64,000 bases of DNA from Bacteroidia bacterium. GTDB lineage: Bacteria; Bacteroidota; Bacteroidia; Bacteroidales; UBA932. Position 1 is the stretch's first letter, and every line of letters begins with the position of its first letter. Shown piece after piece: positions 55,216 to 63,278 of the stretch. The notes under the pieces are model-generated. The model was not told the origin of the DNA. It made no database searches and saw only the letters and a program-made list of their open reading frames with translations. The position numbers and the translations under genes are program-made. The stretch lies in assembly GCA_009929175.1 (NCBI GenBank), contig SABC01000005.1:23611-87610 (forward strand), in the 5' to 3' direction.

Positions 55216-55911
55216 TCATAAAATGGCTTGTTTTTTTAGGGTTTGTGCAAGCAGAGGCATGGCAATGGAAAACCTCTCCCTTATGTAACTTGCCCTTATG
55301 CCTCCCAAATGGGGTGCGTTTGGGTCCAGCACATAGATTTCGGCAGCGGGGGGGGCATGCCGCACCAAACCGGCAGCAGGATAAACTGCAAGGGATGTTC
55401 CTGCCACAATCACCAGATCGGCCTGTCGGATGATTCCGGCTGCCTTACTTAAAAGGGGCACCTCTTCGCCAAAGAAAACAATATGGGGCCTCAATTGCCC
55501 GCCTTTGGGACAGAGATCTCCGACAACCACATCACCGTCCACCTCACAAACATAAGAAGGGTCTTTCATACTACGGCATTTGGTAAGCTCGCCATGCAGG
55601 TGCAAAACCTTGGTGCTTCCTGCTCTTTCGTGCAGATTATCTACATTTTGTGTGATTATTTCCACATCATAGTGGCTCTCCAGGCTGGCTGCAGCATAGT
55701 GTCCTTCGTTTGGAGTTACATCCTTTAGCTGCCGGCGCCTGGCGTTATAAAACCCGAGTACCAGCTCGGGGTTCCTTTGCAGCGCTTCGGGAGTGCAAAC
55801 ATCCTCAATACGGTGTTTTGCCCAAAGACCGTCCGAGGCCCGGAAGGTTTCCAGACCACTGTCGGCACTTACTCCTGCTCCCGTGAGCATAACCAGCTTT
55901 TTCCTATTCAT
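55216..55911 (-). CDS. cobB: Sirtuin-type NAD-dependent protein deacylase (class III-like)
   Basis: Removes acyl groups from lysines using NAD. 231 aa with GAGVSADSGLETFR, TQNVDNLHERAG and catalytic His106 in LHLHGE. Tyr55 and Arg58 (FYNARR) match the pair that lets SIRT5/CobB-like class III enzymes accept succinyl- and other acidic acyl-lysines. The zinc region retains three cysteines (Cys112, 122, 134) rather than four. The ATG lies within the end of the preceding ATPase gene (8-base overlap), so it is coupled to the hydrogenase-sensor operon. Confidence 0.92.
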   Translation of the reverse strand: MNRKKLVMLTGAGVSADSGLETFRASDGLWAKHRIEDVCTPEALQRNPELVLGFYNARRRQLKDVTPNEGHYAAASLESHYDVEIITQNVDNLHERAGSTKVLHLHGELTKCRSMKDPSYVCEVDGDVVVGDLCPKGGQLRPHIVFFGEEVPLLSKAAGIIRQADLVIVAGTSLAVYPAAGLVRHAPPAAEIYVLDPNAPHLGGIRASYIRERFSIAMPLLAQTLKKQAIL

Positions 55912-56461
55912 TTACATCATCCCCTTTTATATCTTCAATATTTGCCCTTACCATATCGGTGAGCATTCTGATCACGGAGGGGTCATTCAGGGGAAGACCC
56001 TCAAGGACCTCTTTCACCTCAATAGTATCGAACAGGTAAACTTTATCATTGAATATGTAAGAAAACCTGAAATCCTTTTCGGGATTTGCCGCAACCATCA
56101 GTATCACGGTGTTGGCAACATCTCCAAGAGGAGGCCGGTCAATGTGGTCCAGTTCGAATGTTGCTTTGACTGTAGTTCCCTGTCCGGGCTCCGAATACAC
56201 CGCCAGATCACCACCGCTTTGCCTGGCAGAGTCCCGGAACAGCGGAATACCCATACCCACCCTCCGGGTTGTGCGTGAAGTAAAGAATGGATCGTCAAGA
56301 CTCTCCACTTGCTTTGCAGTCATACCTTTTCCGTTGTCAGTAATCTCAATTACCATCAAATTGTCTGGCTCAAGTTCTTTAACGGTAATACTGATCAATG
56401 AAGCTCCCGCCGAAAGGGAGTTTTGGATGATATCAATTATATGGAGCGACAAATCATTCAT
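55904..56461 (-). CDS. Orphan HATPase-domain protein
   Basis: 185 aa from ATG 56461, one base after the stop of the PHP gene; ATG 56473 is an alternative. It is a GHKL/histidine-kinase-type ATP-binding domain: N-box near residues 5-20, ITDNGKGM (G1), TTRRVGMGIPL (G2), and GTTVKATF at the end of the fold. There is no histidine-phosphoacceptor (DHp) domain and no sensor domain. The last 70 residues are unlike kinases. It could be an anti-sigma-like or phosphotransfer switch protein working with the neighbouring genes. The stop overlaps the sirtuin start. Confidence 0.85.
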   Translation of the reverse strand: MNDLSLHIIDIIQNSLSAGASLISITVKELEPDNLMVIEITDNGKGMTAKQVESLDDPFFTSRTTRRVGMGIPLFRDSARQSGGDLAVYSEPGQGTTVKATFELDHIDRPPLGDVANTVILMVAANPEKDFRFSYIFNDKVYLFDTIEVKEVLEGLPLNDPSVIRMLTDMVRANIEDIKGDDVNE

Positions 56462-56462
56462 A

Positions 56463-57200
56463 TTAAATGTCATTATAAACAAACTGCCCCACGGACGACC
56501 CTCTGATTGCAATAGCAACCGCTTCGAATGAAAAAACGGGGATATCCAGTTCGGTACAGTACTTTCCAATGTCTTCCGGGAAATGTGCATCCGAGGAACA
56601 GATAAATCCACGTTTGGAAACCAACTTGTTTTTTTGGAGAAAATGAGGCGCATCGCATTTAGGAGAGAGCTCAAAGGCATCAACATCCAATCCTGGAGGT
56701 ATAAAGCCCAGCTGGCTGATCAGTGAATTTGCCTTTTTGTCTATATGGGCCGGTATCACCATCCCACCCAGTGCGTGCACGAAGTCCACTACCTGGTCCA
56801 GGCTCTTGTTGATAGCTCCTATCAACAGATTCTCCTCTTGGTACAATACCTCCTCATTCTCATCCACTACCAACTGGTAACCAAAAAAATCGGGATCGTT
56901 TTGCACCTTTATCAGACTGGAAGACAAATACTCCTGCAACAACCCGAGGTTTTCACTGCCATCTACAAAGACCAAAACATGAACCTCCTCTTTGGTTGTA
57001 ACCTCCGCCCCGCATATCACGTGAAGTCCGTTTCGTGTACCAAGCTCTTTTATTATGGGAGCTTGCATGGTTGAATTATGGTCAGTGATTCCAATGACAG
57101 AAAGACCTCTTTGCAGGGCCTTCCCTACTATAGCAGCAGGAGTCATCTCAATATCGCCACACGGCGACAACAGTGTGTGTATATGAAGGTCTGCCTTCAC
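56463..57200 (-). CDS. PHP-domain phosphoesterase
   Basis: 245 aa from GTG 57200, chosen because it forms a GTGA overlap with the upstream stop; an ATG at 57227 would overlap by 31 bases. The PHP metal-binding motifs are complete: DLHIHT (His6, His8), GITDHNS, GAEVTT, VIPAHIDK and SSDAHFPEDIG. Members hydrolyse phosphate esters (trinucleotide, histidinol or polymerase-associated types). Stand-alone PHP proteins beside [FeFe]-hydrogenase-like genes occur in other anaerobes to my knowledge, with unknown substrate. It may act as the phosphatase of the module. Confidence 0.88.
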   Translation of the reverse strand: MKADLHIHTLLSPCGDIEMTPAAIVGKALQRGLSVIGITDHNSTMQAPIIKELGTRNGLHVICGAEVTTKEEVHVLVFVDGSENLGLLQEYLSSSLIKVQNDPDFFGYQLVVDENEEVLYQEENLLIGAINKSLDQVVDFVHALGGMVIPAHIDKKANSLISQLGFIPPGLDVDAFELSPKCDAPHFLQKNKLVSKRGFICSSDAHFPEDIGKYCTELDIPVFSFEAVAIAIRGSSVGQFVYNDI

Positions 57201-57529
57201 TTTAAAAGCTGGTAGAGCTTTCCGCAAAGCTCAAAAGCCTCTTCATTTGTCCCTAGAACAGGAATTCCTTCGGTTTCGGATAATTTGAGGGTATCAGCAT
57301 CGGGTGCAAATTCCTTCACCAGGATGACTGCACTAAGGTCTTTGAGAGAGGCAACACCCATAATGTTCTTGTGGGTCTGAAGTGTAATCCAAACTTGTCC
57401 CTCTTTGGCAAACCCCATCACATCGGACAGCAAATCCGAGCAATAACCACCGGTAACCTCCTTGTCAAGGTTTTCGGCACATGAATAAACCACAAGGTCC
57501 AGTTTTTCGACAATTTCGGCTAATTTCAT
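57197..57529 (-). CDS. DRTGG-like domain protein 2
   Basis: 110 aa. It shares the core of the small protein encoded at 59308-59652 (CSDLLSDVM here, ASDLMSDVL there), with further similarity in the IMGVASLKDLSAVILVKE block, and resembles the DRTGG domain that lies next to CBS or HPr-kinase-like domains elsewhere. Likely to bind a ligand or partner. Its stop overlaps the PHP start (GTGA). Function is not established. Confidence 0.75.
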   Translation of the reverse strand: MKLAEIVEKLDLVVYSCAENLDKEVTGGYCSDLLSDVMGFAKEGQVWITLQTHKNIMGVASLKDLSAVILVKEFAPDADTLKLSETEGIPVLGTNEEAFELCGKLYQLLK

Positions 57530-57551
57530 TTTTAATGTATGTTAAATCAAT

Positions 57552-58883
57552 TTATTCGTTTTTAAAACGGTCAGAGCCCCAGATCCCCTCCATGATCTGG
57601 ATAGCCTCTTCAAGTGAAATCTCCCCTTTTTTCTCTAATATGGTCCGGAGGAAAATACAAGCATTCACCTTTGCCTGCCCCCTGACCACATCCTCGGCAA
57701 GGGCCTCGCAACTTGGGGCTCCGCAGGCACCGCAATCAATCCCGGGTAACACTTTTTTGAGTTTGCGGGCATTCTCCATCTTCTCTATTGCCATGGTAAT
57801 ATCCCTGTCGTACTTGACCATCGAACGTGGTTCAATTTTGTCCATATGAACAATAGCCGAGCAATAGTTTTTGTAATCAAAGATAAGATGATGGGTTTCG
57901 GGCATTTGGGATGCATAGTTGCGGAGGCTCCTGGCAGTGAGGAATCTGTTTCGGTAAGAGAGAATCCCTCCTGCACAGGACTCGTCACACGCCCTGATTT
58001 CCAGGAAATCCAAATCCTTTATCTCTTCGTTTTCGAGCTTTTCAAGGAAGTCGATAACGTTTTTCATCCCGTCAATTGCAATTGTCTTTCCTTTTATATG
58101 CCTGGACTCACCCCCGGTAGTGGGAAACAAAACTCCTTTGGAAGAGATTGCCCCGTTTATCCTGATTGTCCCGGTAATCGGGATTCTTTGTTTGTATGCC
58201 AGGTAAACTTTATTAAAAAAGAAGTCCATGTTGATCACTCCGTTGATCGGGGAGGTGTATCCTCCCACCGGAGATTTGACAGCCGCTATCTTTCCGATAC
58301 AAGGAGTCAAATAAAAAATCCCATACCCGGATTCCTCAACACCTTCCCTTTCGAACCTTTTTTTATAATACTGGGCAGTGATTTCTATTGGCGGCAAAAG
58401 CTTCATGATGTTGTCAACAAGGGAGGGAAAACGTACCTGGATCAGCCGGATCACTGCCGGGCAAAAAGAGGAGATCACCGGCTTTTCGGCATCGTGAAGA
58501 TAATCATTGATTTCATCGATCAGGGTATCCACACTCTGCTCAACTGCACAAACTTCGGTAAACCCAAGCTCTCCTATAATATCGTATATGATCTTCCTTG
58601 GAACAGAGTCATCAAACTGGGCAAAGAAAACCGAGGGTACCAGCAACACCCTGTGTTTGTAATTATAGATCTGTTTGAAATCATCATCCATAACCCCGAT
58701 AGCCCTGGTGGGGCACACCCTGTAACACTCACCGCAATCAATGCACCAGTCGGCGTGGATTCCTGCTTTACCTCCGGTAACCCGCAGTGCCTCCGTGGGA
58801 CAAACCTTGATACAATGTGAGCACCCAATGCAAATATCAGTTGATATCTGGAGCGCCCTGTTGTATTTTGTTTGTTTGTCCAT
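57552..58883 (-). CDS. [FeFe]-hydrogenase-like protein, probable sensor (group C/D-like)
   Basis: 443 aa. Two N-terminal [4Fe-4S] motifs (Cys18, 21, 24, 28 and 47, 50, 53, 57), an H-cluster-type domain, and a C-terminal Fe-S domain (Cys384, 387, 392, 409). All four presumed cluster ligands remain: Cys141 in L1 (SSFCPAV), Cys195 in L2 (TPCIGK), Cys299 and Cys303 in L3 (ACDESCAGG). The proton-shuttling Cys of active hydrogenases is replaced by Phe140, and L2/L3 differ strongly from the catalytic subunit at 51023-52786. It matches the PAS-less group of putative sensory [FeFe] proteins that also carry a C-terminal Fe-S domain. It is likely a redox or H2 sensor, not a bulk enzyme. Confidence 0.87.
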   Translation of the reverse strand: MDKQTKYNRALQISTDICIGCSHCIKVCPTEALRVTGGKAGIHADWCIDCGECYRVCPTRAIGVMDDDFKQIYNYKHRVLLVPSVFFAQFDDSVPRKIIYDIIGELGFTEVCAVEQSVDTLIDEINDYLHDAEKPVISSFCPAVIRLIQVRFPSLVDNIMKLLPPIEITAQYYKKRFEREGVEESGYGIFYLTPCIGKIAAVKSPVGGYTSPINGVINMDFFFNKVYLAYKQRIPITGTIRINGAISSKGVLFPTTGGESRHIKGKTIAIDGMKNVIDFLEKLENEEIKDLDFLEIRACDESCAGGILSYRNRFLTARSLRNYASQMPETHHLIFDYKNYCSAIVHMDKIEPRSMVKYDRDITMAIEKMENARKLKKVLPGIDCGACGAPSCEALAEDVVRGQAKVNACIFLRTILEKKGEISLEEAIQIMEGIWGSDRFKNE

Positions 58884-58892
58884 ACACCAAAG

Positions 58893-59306
58893 TTAAGAAA
58901 AATTAATCTCTATATTGAGTGTTGTTCCTTCGCCTACCCGGGTTTCTATAGAGAATGAGTCAGCATTGTCGCTGATGTTTGGCAGCCCCATGCCTGCCCC
59001 AAAGCCCATTTCCCGAACCGATGGCGAAGCTGTTGAGTATCCTTTTGTCATGGCAAGGGGCACATCCGGTATTCCGGGACCTTCGTCCTCCAGCCTTAAC
59101 TTGATACCCTCCCCGTCGATGTTCACGTAAATCACTCCTCTGTATGCATGTGCCACAATATTGACCTCTGCCTCGTAAAGGGCCACCACAACCCTTTTGA
59201 TGACAGATGGGTCTACACCTAGTTGTTTGAGAGTCTTCTTGACTTGTGAAGACGCGGTCCCGGCAATAGTAAAATCGCCTCCCTCTACCTTGTACTCAAA
59301 TTGCAT
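58893..59306 (-). CDS. RsbW/SpoIIAB-like serine kinase ATPase
   Basis: 137 aa, single GHKL ATP-binding domain. N-box near VALYEAEVNIVAHAY, G1 LEDEGPGI, and G2 MGFGAGMGLPNI. This is the size and motif pattern of anti-sigma factor/serine kinase switch proteins such as SpoIIAB. No anti-anti-sigma (STAS) or sigma partner lies next to it; the ECF factor at 7.6 kb is distant. Stop is 9 bases from the next gene and the start is 1 base after the DRTGG-like gene. Confidence 0.88.
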   Translation of the reverse strand: MQFEYKVEGGDFTIAGTASSQVKKTLKQLGVDPSVIKRVVVALYEAEVNIVAHAYRGVIYVNIDGEGIKLRLEDEGPGIPDVPLAMTKGYSTASPSVREMGFGAGMGLPNISDNADSFSIETRVGEGTTLNIEINFS

Positions 59307-59307
59307 G

Positions 59308-59652
59308 TCAATAAACAGGATTAAGCCCGGCAGAATATAGAAGCCCCGAACATTTGTACAGGGAGTGTTTGCTGGTTATTATCAGTATGTTGTTTTCCAG
59401 GGCAAGGTCAAGCATTTCGGGGGTAACCTGTTTGCCTCGGCAAAGCAAGATATATGGGGCATCCGACATCTCTGCAGTCCTTACCGACTGGATATTTGCC
59501 AAGCCCGTAACCAACAGGAAATGGTCCTTTTTCAAGGTAAGAACATCACTCATGAGGTCAGATGCAAAGGCACAATCCACACTCTCGGTAAGCCTGTGCT
59601 CTCCGCACGCAACAACTCCATCCACAATGGAACAAACTTCGCTCAGCAACAT
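59308..59652 (-). CDS. DRTGG-like domain protein 1
   Basis: 114 aa, paralogue of the protein at 57197-57529, with matching CxF/SDLMSDVL and a C-terminal LLYxAGL-like helix. Preceded by 2 bases by the GNAT-like gene and followed by the RsbW-like gene. Each DRTGG-like gene stands one position away from the hydrogenase-like gene, on either side. Function unknown. Confidence 0.72.
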   Translation of the reverse strand: MLLSEVCSIVDGVVACGEHRLTESVDCAFASDLMSDVLTLKKDHFLLVTGLANIQSVRTAEMSDAPYILLCRGKQVTPEMLDLALENNILIITSKHSLYKCSGLLYSAGLNPVY

Positions 59653-59654
59653 AT

Positions 59655-60776
59655 TTAATCAATTTTTTTAATGTAACACCTTCTTCTCATATATGGCTCG
59701 TAACCATATCTCTCCCACACCTTGTAGGCAGAGTTGTTTTCGGCCTGCGGGTTGGTTATGGCATATTTTATCGTGCCTCTTTCCAGGTTGGTTGCTATAT
59801 GTGTATGGTAAATTGAGGAGATTCCTTTGTTTTGCCACTCCGGGGCAGCTCCAAGGATCATCAGGTCGATCGTGTCATATTTCTTGAATTCCCTCAATAT
59901 ATGGAAAAGTCCGAAAGGGAAAAGTTTCCCTTTGGCTTTTTGGAATGACTTGGACATATTGGGGAAGCAAACACCAAAAGCGGCTATGTTATCATGCTCG
60001 TCCACGATAATGCATGTGAGCTCCTCCCTCAGCTTTGGAAAATACTCCTTGGCTATTTGGGCTATCTCGGCCTTTGTCAAGGGTATAAAATTGTCTATAT
60101 CACGGAAACTTTCGTTGTAACTACGAAAAAAGCTGTCAATGAAGCTATCGAAGTTCTTCATGTTTTTGATGTCCAATATTCGCAGCTTATGCTTATCAAG
60201 AAGCATCTGATTGATCCTGCGTATCTTATCAGGAACGCCGACATCTGCCTTGAGTTTGACCTGCACCCAGTCTATCTGCTTTTCCATTCCCAGCTCTTCC
60301 ATTATGTCGTTGTAGTATGGGTAGTTGTATAGGCAGTTGACAGGAGGTAGATTTTCGAACCCCTCGGTCAGCATTCCCTGACGGTTCCATGTGTTGTAGC
60401 CAAGAGGACCGTGCATTTCGGCCATTCCCAACTCACGGCCCCACTCCGAAACCTTTTGCAGCAACAAAGAGGCAACCTCTTTGTTGTTTATGAAGTCGAA
60501 CCAGCCAAACCGCACCCTGTTTTCGTTGTGGTACTCATTGGACCTGGGATTGTATATTCCGGCTATCCTGCCGGCAATCTCGCCGGAACCATCTGTTACC
60601 AACCACATTTTGAGCTTGCAATATTCAAGCGAAGGGCTGCTTGTCAAAACTTTGAATTCATCCGAATCCAGAACCGGAACGTATTGTTTGTTGCCACGGT
60701 ATAATTTATGGGGGAACTTTATGAATTTCTTAATCTCTCCCGGGCTATTAACCTCTTTTATTATGAATCCCATCAA
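59655..60776 (-). CDS. GNAT-fold protein, putative acetyltransferase
   Basis: 373 aa. Its last third resembles the GNAT fold ('DLMILGAAPEWQNKGISSIYHTHIA' near 310-335 with the acetyl-CoA loop pattern Q/RxxGxx, then NPQAENNSAYKVWERYGYEP). The front two thirds contain no domain I can name but are conserved in many Bacteroidales. Begins the operon that leads into the hydrogenase-sensor genes, with a TATATTTG promoter element upstream. If it acylates proteins, it would be the natural counterpart of the sirtuin eight genes on; this is speculation. Confidence 0.75.
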   Translation of the reverse strand: MMGFIIKEVNSPGEIKKFIKFPHKLYRGNKQYVPVLDSDEFKVLTSSPSLEYCKLKMWLVTDGSGEIAGRIAGIYNPRSNEYHNENRVRFGWFDFINNKEVASLLLQKVSEWGRELGMAEMHGPLGYNTWNRQGMLTEGFENLPPVNCLYNYPYYNDIMEELGMEKQIDWVQVKLKADVGVPDKIRRINQMLLDKHKLRILDIKNMKNFDSFIDSFFRSYNESFRDIDNFIPLTKAEIAQIAKEYFPKLREELTCIIVDEHDNIAAFGVCFPNMSKSFQKAKGKLFPFGLFHILREFKKYDTIDLMILGAAPEWQNKGISSIYHTHIATNLERGTIKYAITNPQAENNSAYKVWERYGYEPYMRRRCYIKKID

Positions 60777-60811
60777 TTGTTTCTGTTTAGGTTTGCGTAG
60801 GTATCAGCCTA

Positions 60812-60819
60812 CAAATATA
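60812..60819 (-). promoter_or_regulatory. -7 element of the GNAT/hydrogenase-sensor operon
   Basis: Minus-strand TATATTTG, 35 bases before the GNAT-like ATG. The next genes follow at spacings of 22 bases or less for about 5.5 kb, so this could drive the whole unit down to the sirtuin. Confidence 0.5.
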
Positions 60820-60841
60820 CAAAAAAAGATCTTGCTGAATT

Positions 60842-61597
60842 TTAAATAGAGTTATGATCCTCATGAAAACTGCAAATCAAATGGTCAAGGGCAGTCTGGG
60901 CTGCAATGCAGCCAAAAACAGCCGGCATATAAGATATAGTGCCAACCTGGGATTTCTTGTTTTGCTCCTCCACCTCAATGATGGCCGAGGTGTCGGGCAA
61001 CTCTTCCGAAAAGACCACTTTGAAACCTTTGGAAATACCCAGCTTCCTCAATCGTTTCCTGAGCATGTAAGCCAAAGGACAATTAAATGATTTGGAGAGA
61101 TCTTTTACCCTAATCTTGGCAGCATCCCTTTTGGCTCCTGCCCCCATTGAACTTACCAATGGAATCCCTTTGGACAATGCAAACTGTATCAGGGCAATCT
61201 TTGGGGAGAGAGTGTCTATTGCATCTACTATGTAATCCAGATCAAATGAACCCAGTAGCTGCAAAACTGTCTCCTCTTTCAAATATGCTTCAATTATTGT
61301 TACCCCTGCATTGGGATTGATTTCTTTGATCCTTTGCTCCATCAGAACTGCCTTGGATTTACCCATATTGGAATCCAGGGCCAACAGCTGCCTGTTTTTG
61401 TTGGATGGAGCAACCACGTCGCAATCCAGGATTACCAAATTGCCAACCCCTGCCCTTGCAATCATCTCGGCAGCATAGGCTCCCACTCCGCCAAGCCCGA
61501 TGATGGCAACCTGCTTCCCGGAAAAATATTCCAACATTTCACTGCCTAACAGCAACCCTGTCCTGGACTGCCACTCCGGAGTCACGAATTCACCCAT
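60842..61597 (-). CDS. tcdA: tRNA threonylcarbamoyladenosine dehydratase
   Basis: E1/ThiF-like enzyme that cyclises t6A37 of tRNA to ct6A. 251 aa. The nucleotide-binding Rossmann motif GLGGVGAYAAEMIARAG (about 34-50) is followed by CDVVAPSNKNRQ with the adenylation Asp/Arg, and GAGAKRDAAKIRVKDL later. Sequence matches the TcdA/CsdL branch. Its ATG overlaps the mazG stop by 8 bases. Confidence 0.92.
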   Translation of the reverse strand: MGEFVTPEWQSRTGLLLGSEMLEYFSGKQVAIIGLGGVGAYAAEMIARAGVGNLVILDCDVVAPSNKNRQLLALDSNMGKSKAVLMEQRIKEINPNAGVTIIEAYLKEETVLQLLGSFDLDYIVDAIDTLSPKIALIQFALSKGIPLVSSMGAGAKRDAAKIRVKDLSKSFNCPLAYMLRKRLRKLGISKGFKVVFSEELPDTSAIIEVEEQNKKSQVGTISYMPAVFGCIAAQTALDHLICSFHEDHNSI

Positions 61598-62399
61598 TAT
61601 TTTGCCCTTTTGCCTCGTTCCACAGAATATCCATCTGCTCCAAAGTCATATCCTTTAAGTTCATCCCCTTTGCTTTGACCTTTTGTTCCAGGTAATTGAA
61701 ACGGGAGATAAACTTCTTGTTGGTTTGTTCAAGTGCCGTATCGGGATTGATTTTGTACAACCTGGCTGCATTTACCAAGGAAAACAGCAAATCCCCGAAC
61801 TCCTGCTCTGCACGGTTTCCCGAACCTCCCTCGACACCGGCTTCTTCTCCCTTTTTCAACTCATCCTCAAACTCACCGATCTCTTCTCTGACCTTTTCCC
61901 AAACTTGCGACCGTTCCTGCCAGTCAAAACCAACCGCACGTGCCTTGTCCTGGATCCTGTATGCTTTGACCAAGGACGGCATTGAAGATGGCACCCCCGA
62001 AAGGAGGGATTTGTTGCCATTCTTTTCCAGCCCTTTGAGTTGTTCCCAGTTCTTCACAACATCTCCAGTGCCGTTTACGTTAGTATCCGAAAAAACATGT
62101 GGATGCCTGTATACCAGCTTATCACACAGCAAGTCCATCACATTTGCAATATCAAAGGATCCATTCTCTTCCCCTATTTTTGCATAAAACACTATATGGA
62201 GCATGAGATCACCCAGCTCCTTGGAAATATTGAAATCATCCTTTTCCAAAATAGCTTCGCTGAGCTCGTAGGTCTCCTCTATTGTCAGGGGACGCAATGA
62301 CTCCATGGTTTGCTCCCTGTCCCAAGGACACTCTTTCCGTAGCCGGTCCATTATATCCAGCAATCTTCCAAAGCTCTCCAATGCTGTCTCTTTGTTCAT
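61590..62399 (-). CDS. mazG: Nucleoside triphosphate pyrophosphohydrolase MazG
   Basis: All-alpha NTP pyrophosphohydrolase that removes aberrant nucleotides. 269 aa with two tandem MazG domains; the metal-binding EExxE motif is seen in EETYELSEAI (near 37-46) and in QEFGDLLFSLVN near 200. Located after the SAM-lyase-like gene (16 bases) and overlapping tcdA. Confidence 0.93.
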   Translation of the reverse strand: MNKETALESFGRLLDIMDRLRKECPWDREQTMESLRPLTIEETYELSEAILEKDDFNISKELGDLMLHIVFYAKIGEENGSFDIANVMDLLCDKLVYRHPHVFSDTNVNGTGDVVKNWEQLKGLEKNGNKSLLSGVPSSMPSLVKAYRIQDKARAVGFDWQERSQVWEKVREEIGEFEDELKKGEEAGVEGGSGNRAEQEFGDLLFSLVNAARLYKINPDTALEQTNKKFISRFNYLEQKVKAKGMNLKDMTLEQMDILWNEAKGQNNG

Positions 62400-62415
62400 G
62401 TTAGCACTTAATTAT

Positions 62416-63198
62416 TTAAAGTTGTTTTTCAAATTTTATCCTTACCTCCGAAGATGTGTCGAGGTTTTCCAAGGTAGTAATATTCCCTTGGTTTACTGCC
62501 AATTCCAGCATGCCCAACGAGTTGAACAATGCAATCACTTCGCCAGGATTGCTGTCATGGTAACCTCTTGATATCTTGTTTATCTTTGTGTAAGGGCCTT
62601 GTACGTAAATTGTGTAATTCCTGCCCTGGTGCAACTTGTCAAACAGTTCCCTTGTGATGTTGGTTATTGCATTACCTACAGAATCACAATAGATTATCCT
62701 TCCTACTATTGAATCAGCACCATGAACTACACCGGTTGGGTACTCCTTTTTGAGCTCTGCAGCTATTGTCTCTGTTTCGAACCTGTTCTCTAGGATAATC
62801 CTCACCCCCTCTCTAAATAGGTCAAGAGCCAAAAAAGTAGAGTACGGTAGAGTCCTGGCACTAAGAATTTCAAAACATATAGAGGGGAGGTTATCAAAAA
62901 GAAGGGAAAACCTGCCATCGTTGACTCCTACAAAGTAATGACCTGTATTATAGACGATAACCATAGGTTTTTCGGGAGTTGGTTCGCTCATTACAGCCAT
63001 CAGATGAATTGAATTTAGAGGAAACCTCAAAAAAGTTGACTTTAAAATGAAGATTTCCTGCAAAACATCAAAACTCGGAACAGAATTTGTAATATCGACG
63101 ACACGAACTCCGGAAGATAACGACAACAAGGAACCCTTTAATGCTCCTAAATAATAATCGCCGTATTTCCAGTCACTTGTTATAGTTACAGTTGTCAT
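62416..63198 (-). CDS. SAM hydroxide adenosyltransferase (DUF62) family protein
   Basis: 260 aa. Members use water or hydroxide to cleave S-adenosylmethionine into adenosine and methionine; relatives catalyse chlorination or fluorination. N-terminal TITSDWKYGDYYLGALKG, the loop 'VIVYNTGHYFVGVNDG' near 98-113 and the C-terminal ISRGYHDSNPGEVIALFNSLGMLELAVNQGN block match the family. The physiological role in bacteria is uncertain. First gene of the SAM-lyase-mazG-tcdA unit. Confidence 0.85.
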   Translation of the reverse strand: MTTVTITSDWKYGDYYLGALKGSLLSLSSGVRVVDITNSVPSFDVLQEIFILKSTFLRFPLNSIHLMAVMSEPTPEKPMVIVYNTGHYFVGVNDGRFSLLFDNLPSICFEILSARTLPYSTFLALDLFREGVRIILENRFETETIAAELKKEYPTGVVHGADSIVGRIIYCDSVGNAITNITRELFDKLHQGRNYTIYVQGPYTKINKISRGYHDSNPGEVIALFNSLGMLELAVNQGNITTLENLDTSSEVRIKFEKQL

Positions 63199-63214
63199 CC
63201 GATGGAATAAAGCG

Positions 63215-63222
63215 CAAAGATA
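63215..63222 (-). promoter_or_regulatory. -7 element of the DUF62-mazG-tcdA unit
   Basis: Minus-strand TATCTTTG, 16 bases before the DUF62 ATG. The ideal -33 position does not hold TTTG. Confidence 0.6.
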
Positions 63223-63278
63223 ACAATTTTAATACAAATTATTAAGAGCAATATTTAACTAATAATCAACTATTTATC

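Noticed and set aside
57846..58820. Plus-strand open frame of 324 codons opposite the [FeFe]-like gene
   Set aside because: Entirely inside the minus-strand gene, which has many conserved Fe-S motifs; the opposite-strand product has no recognisable domain.
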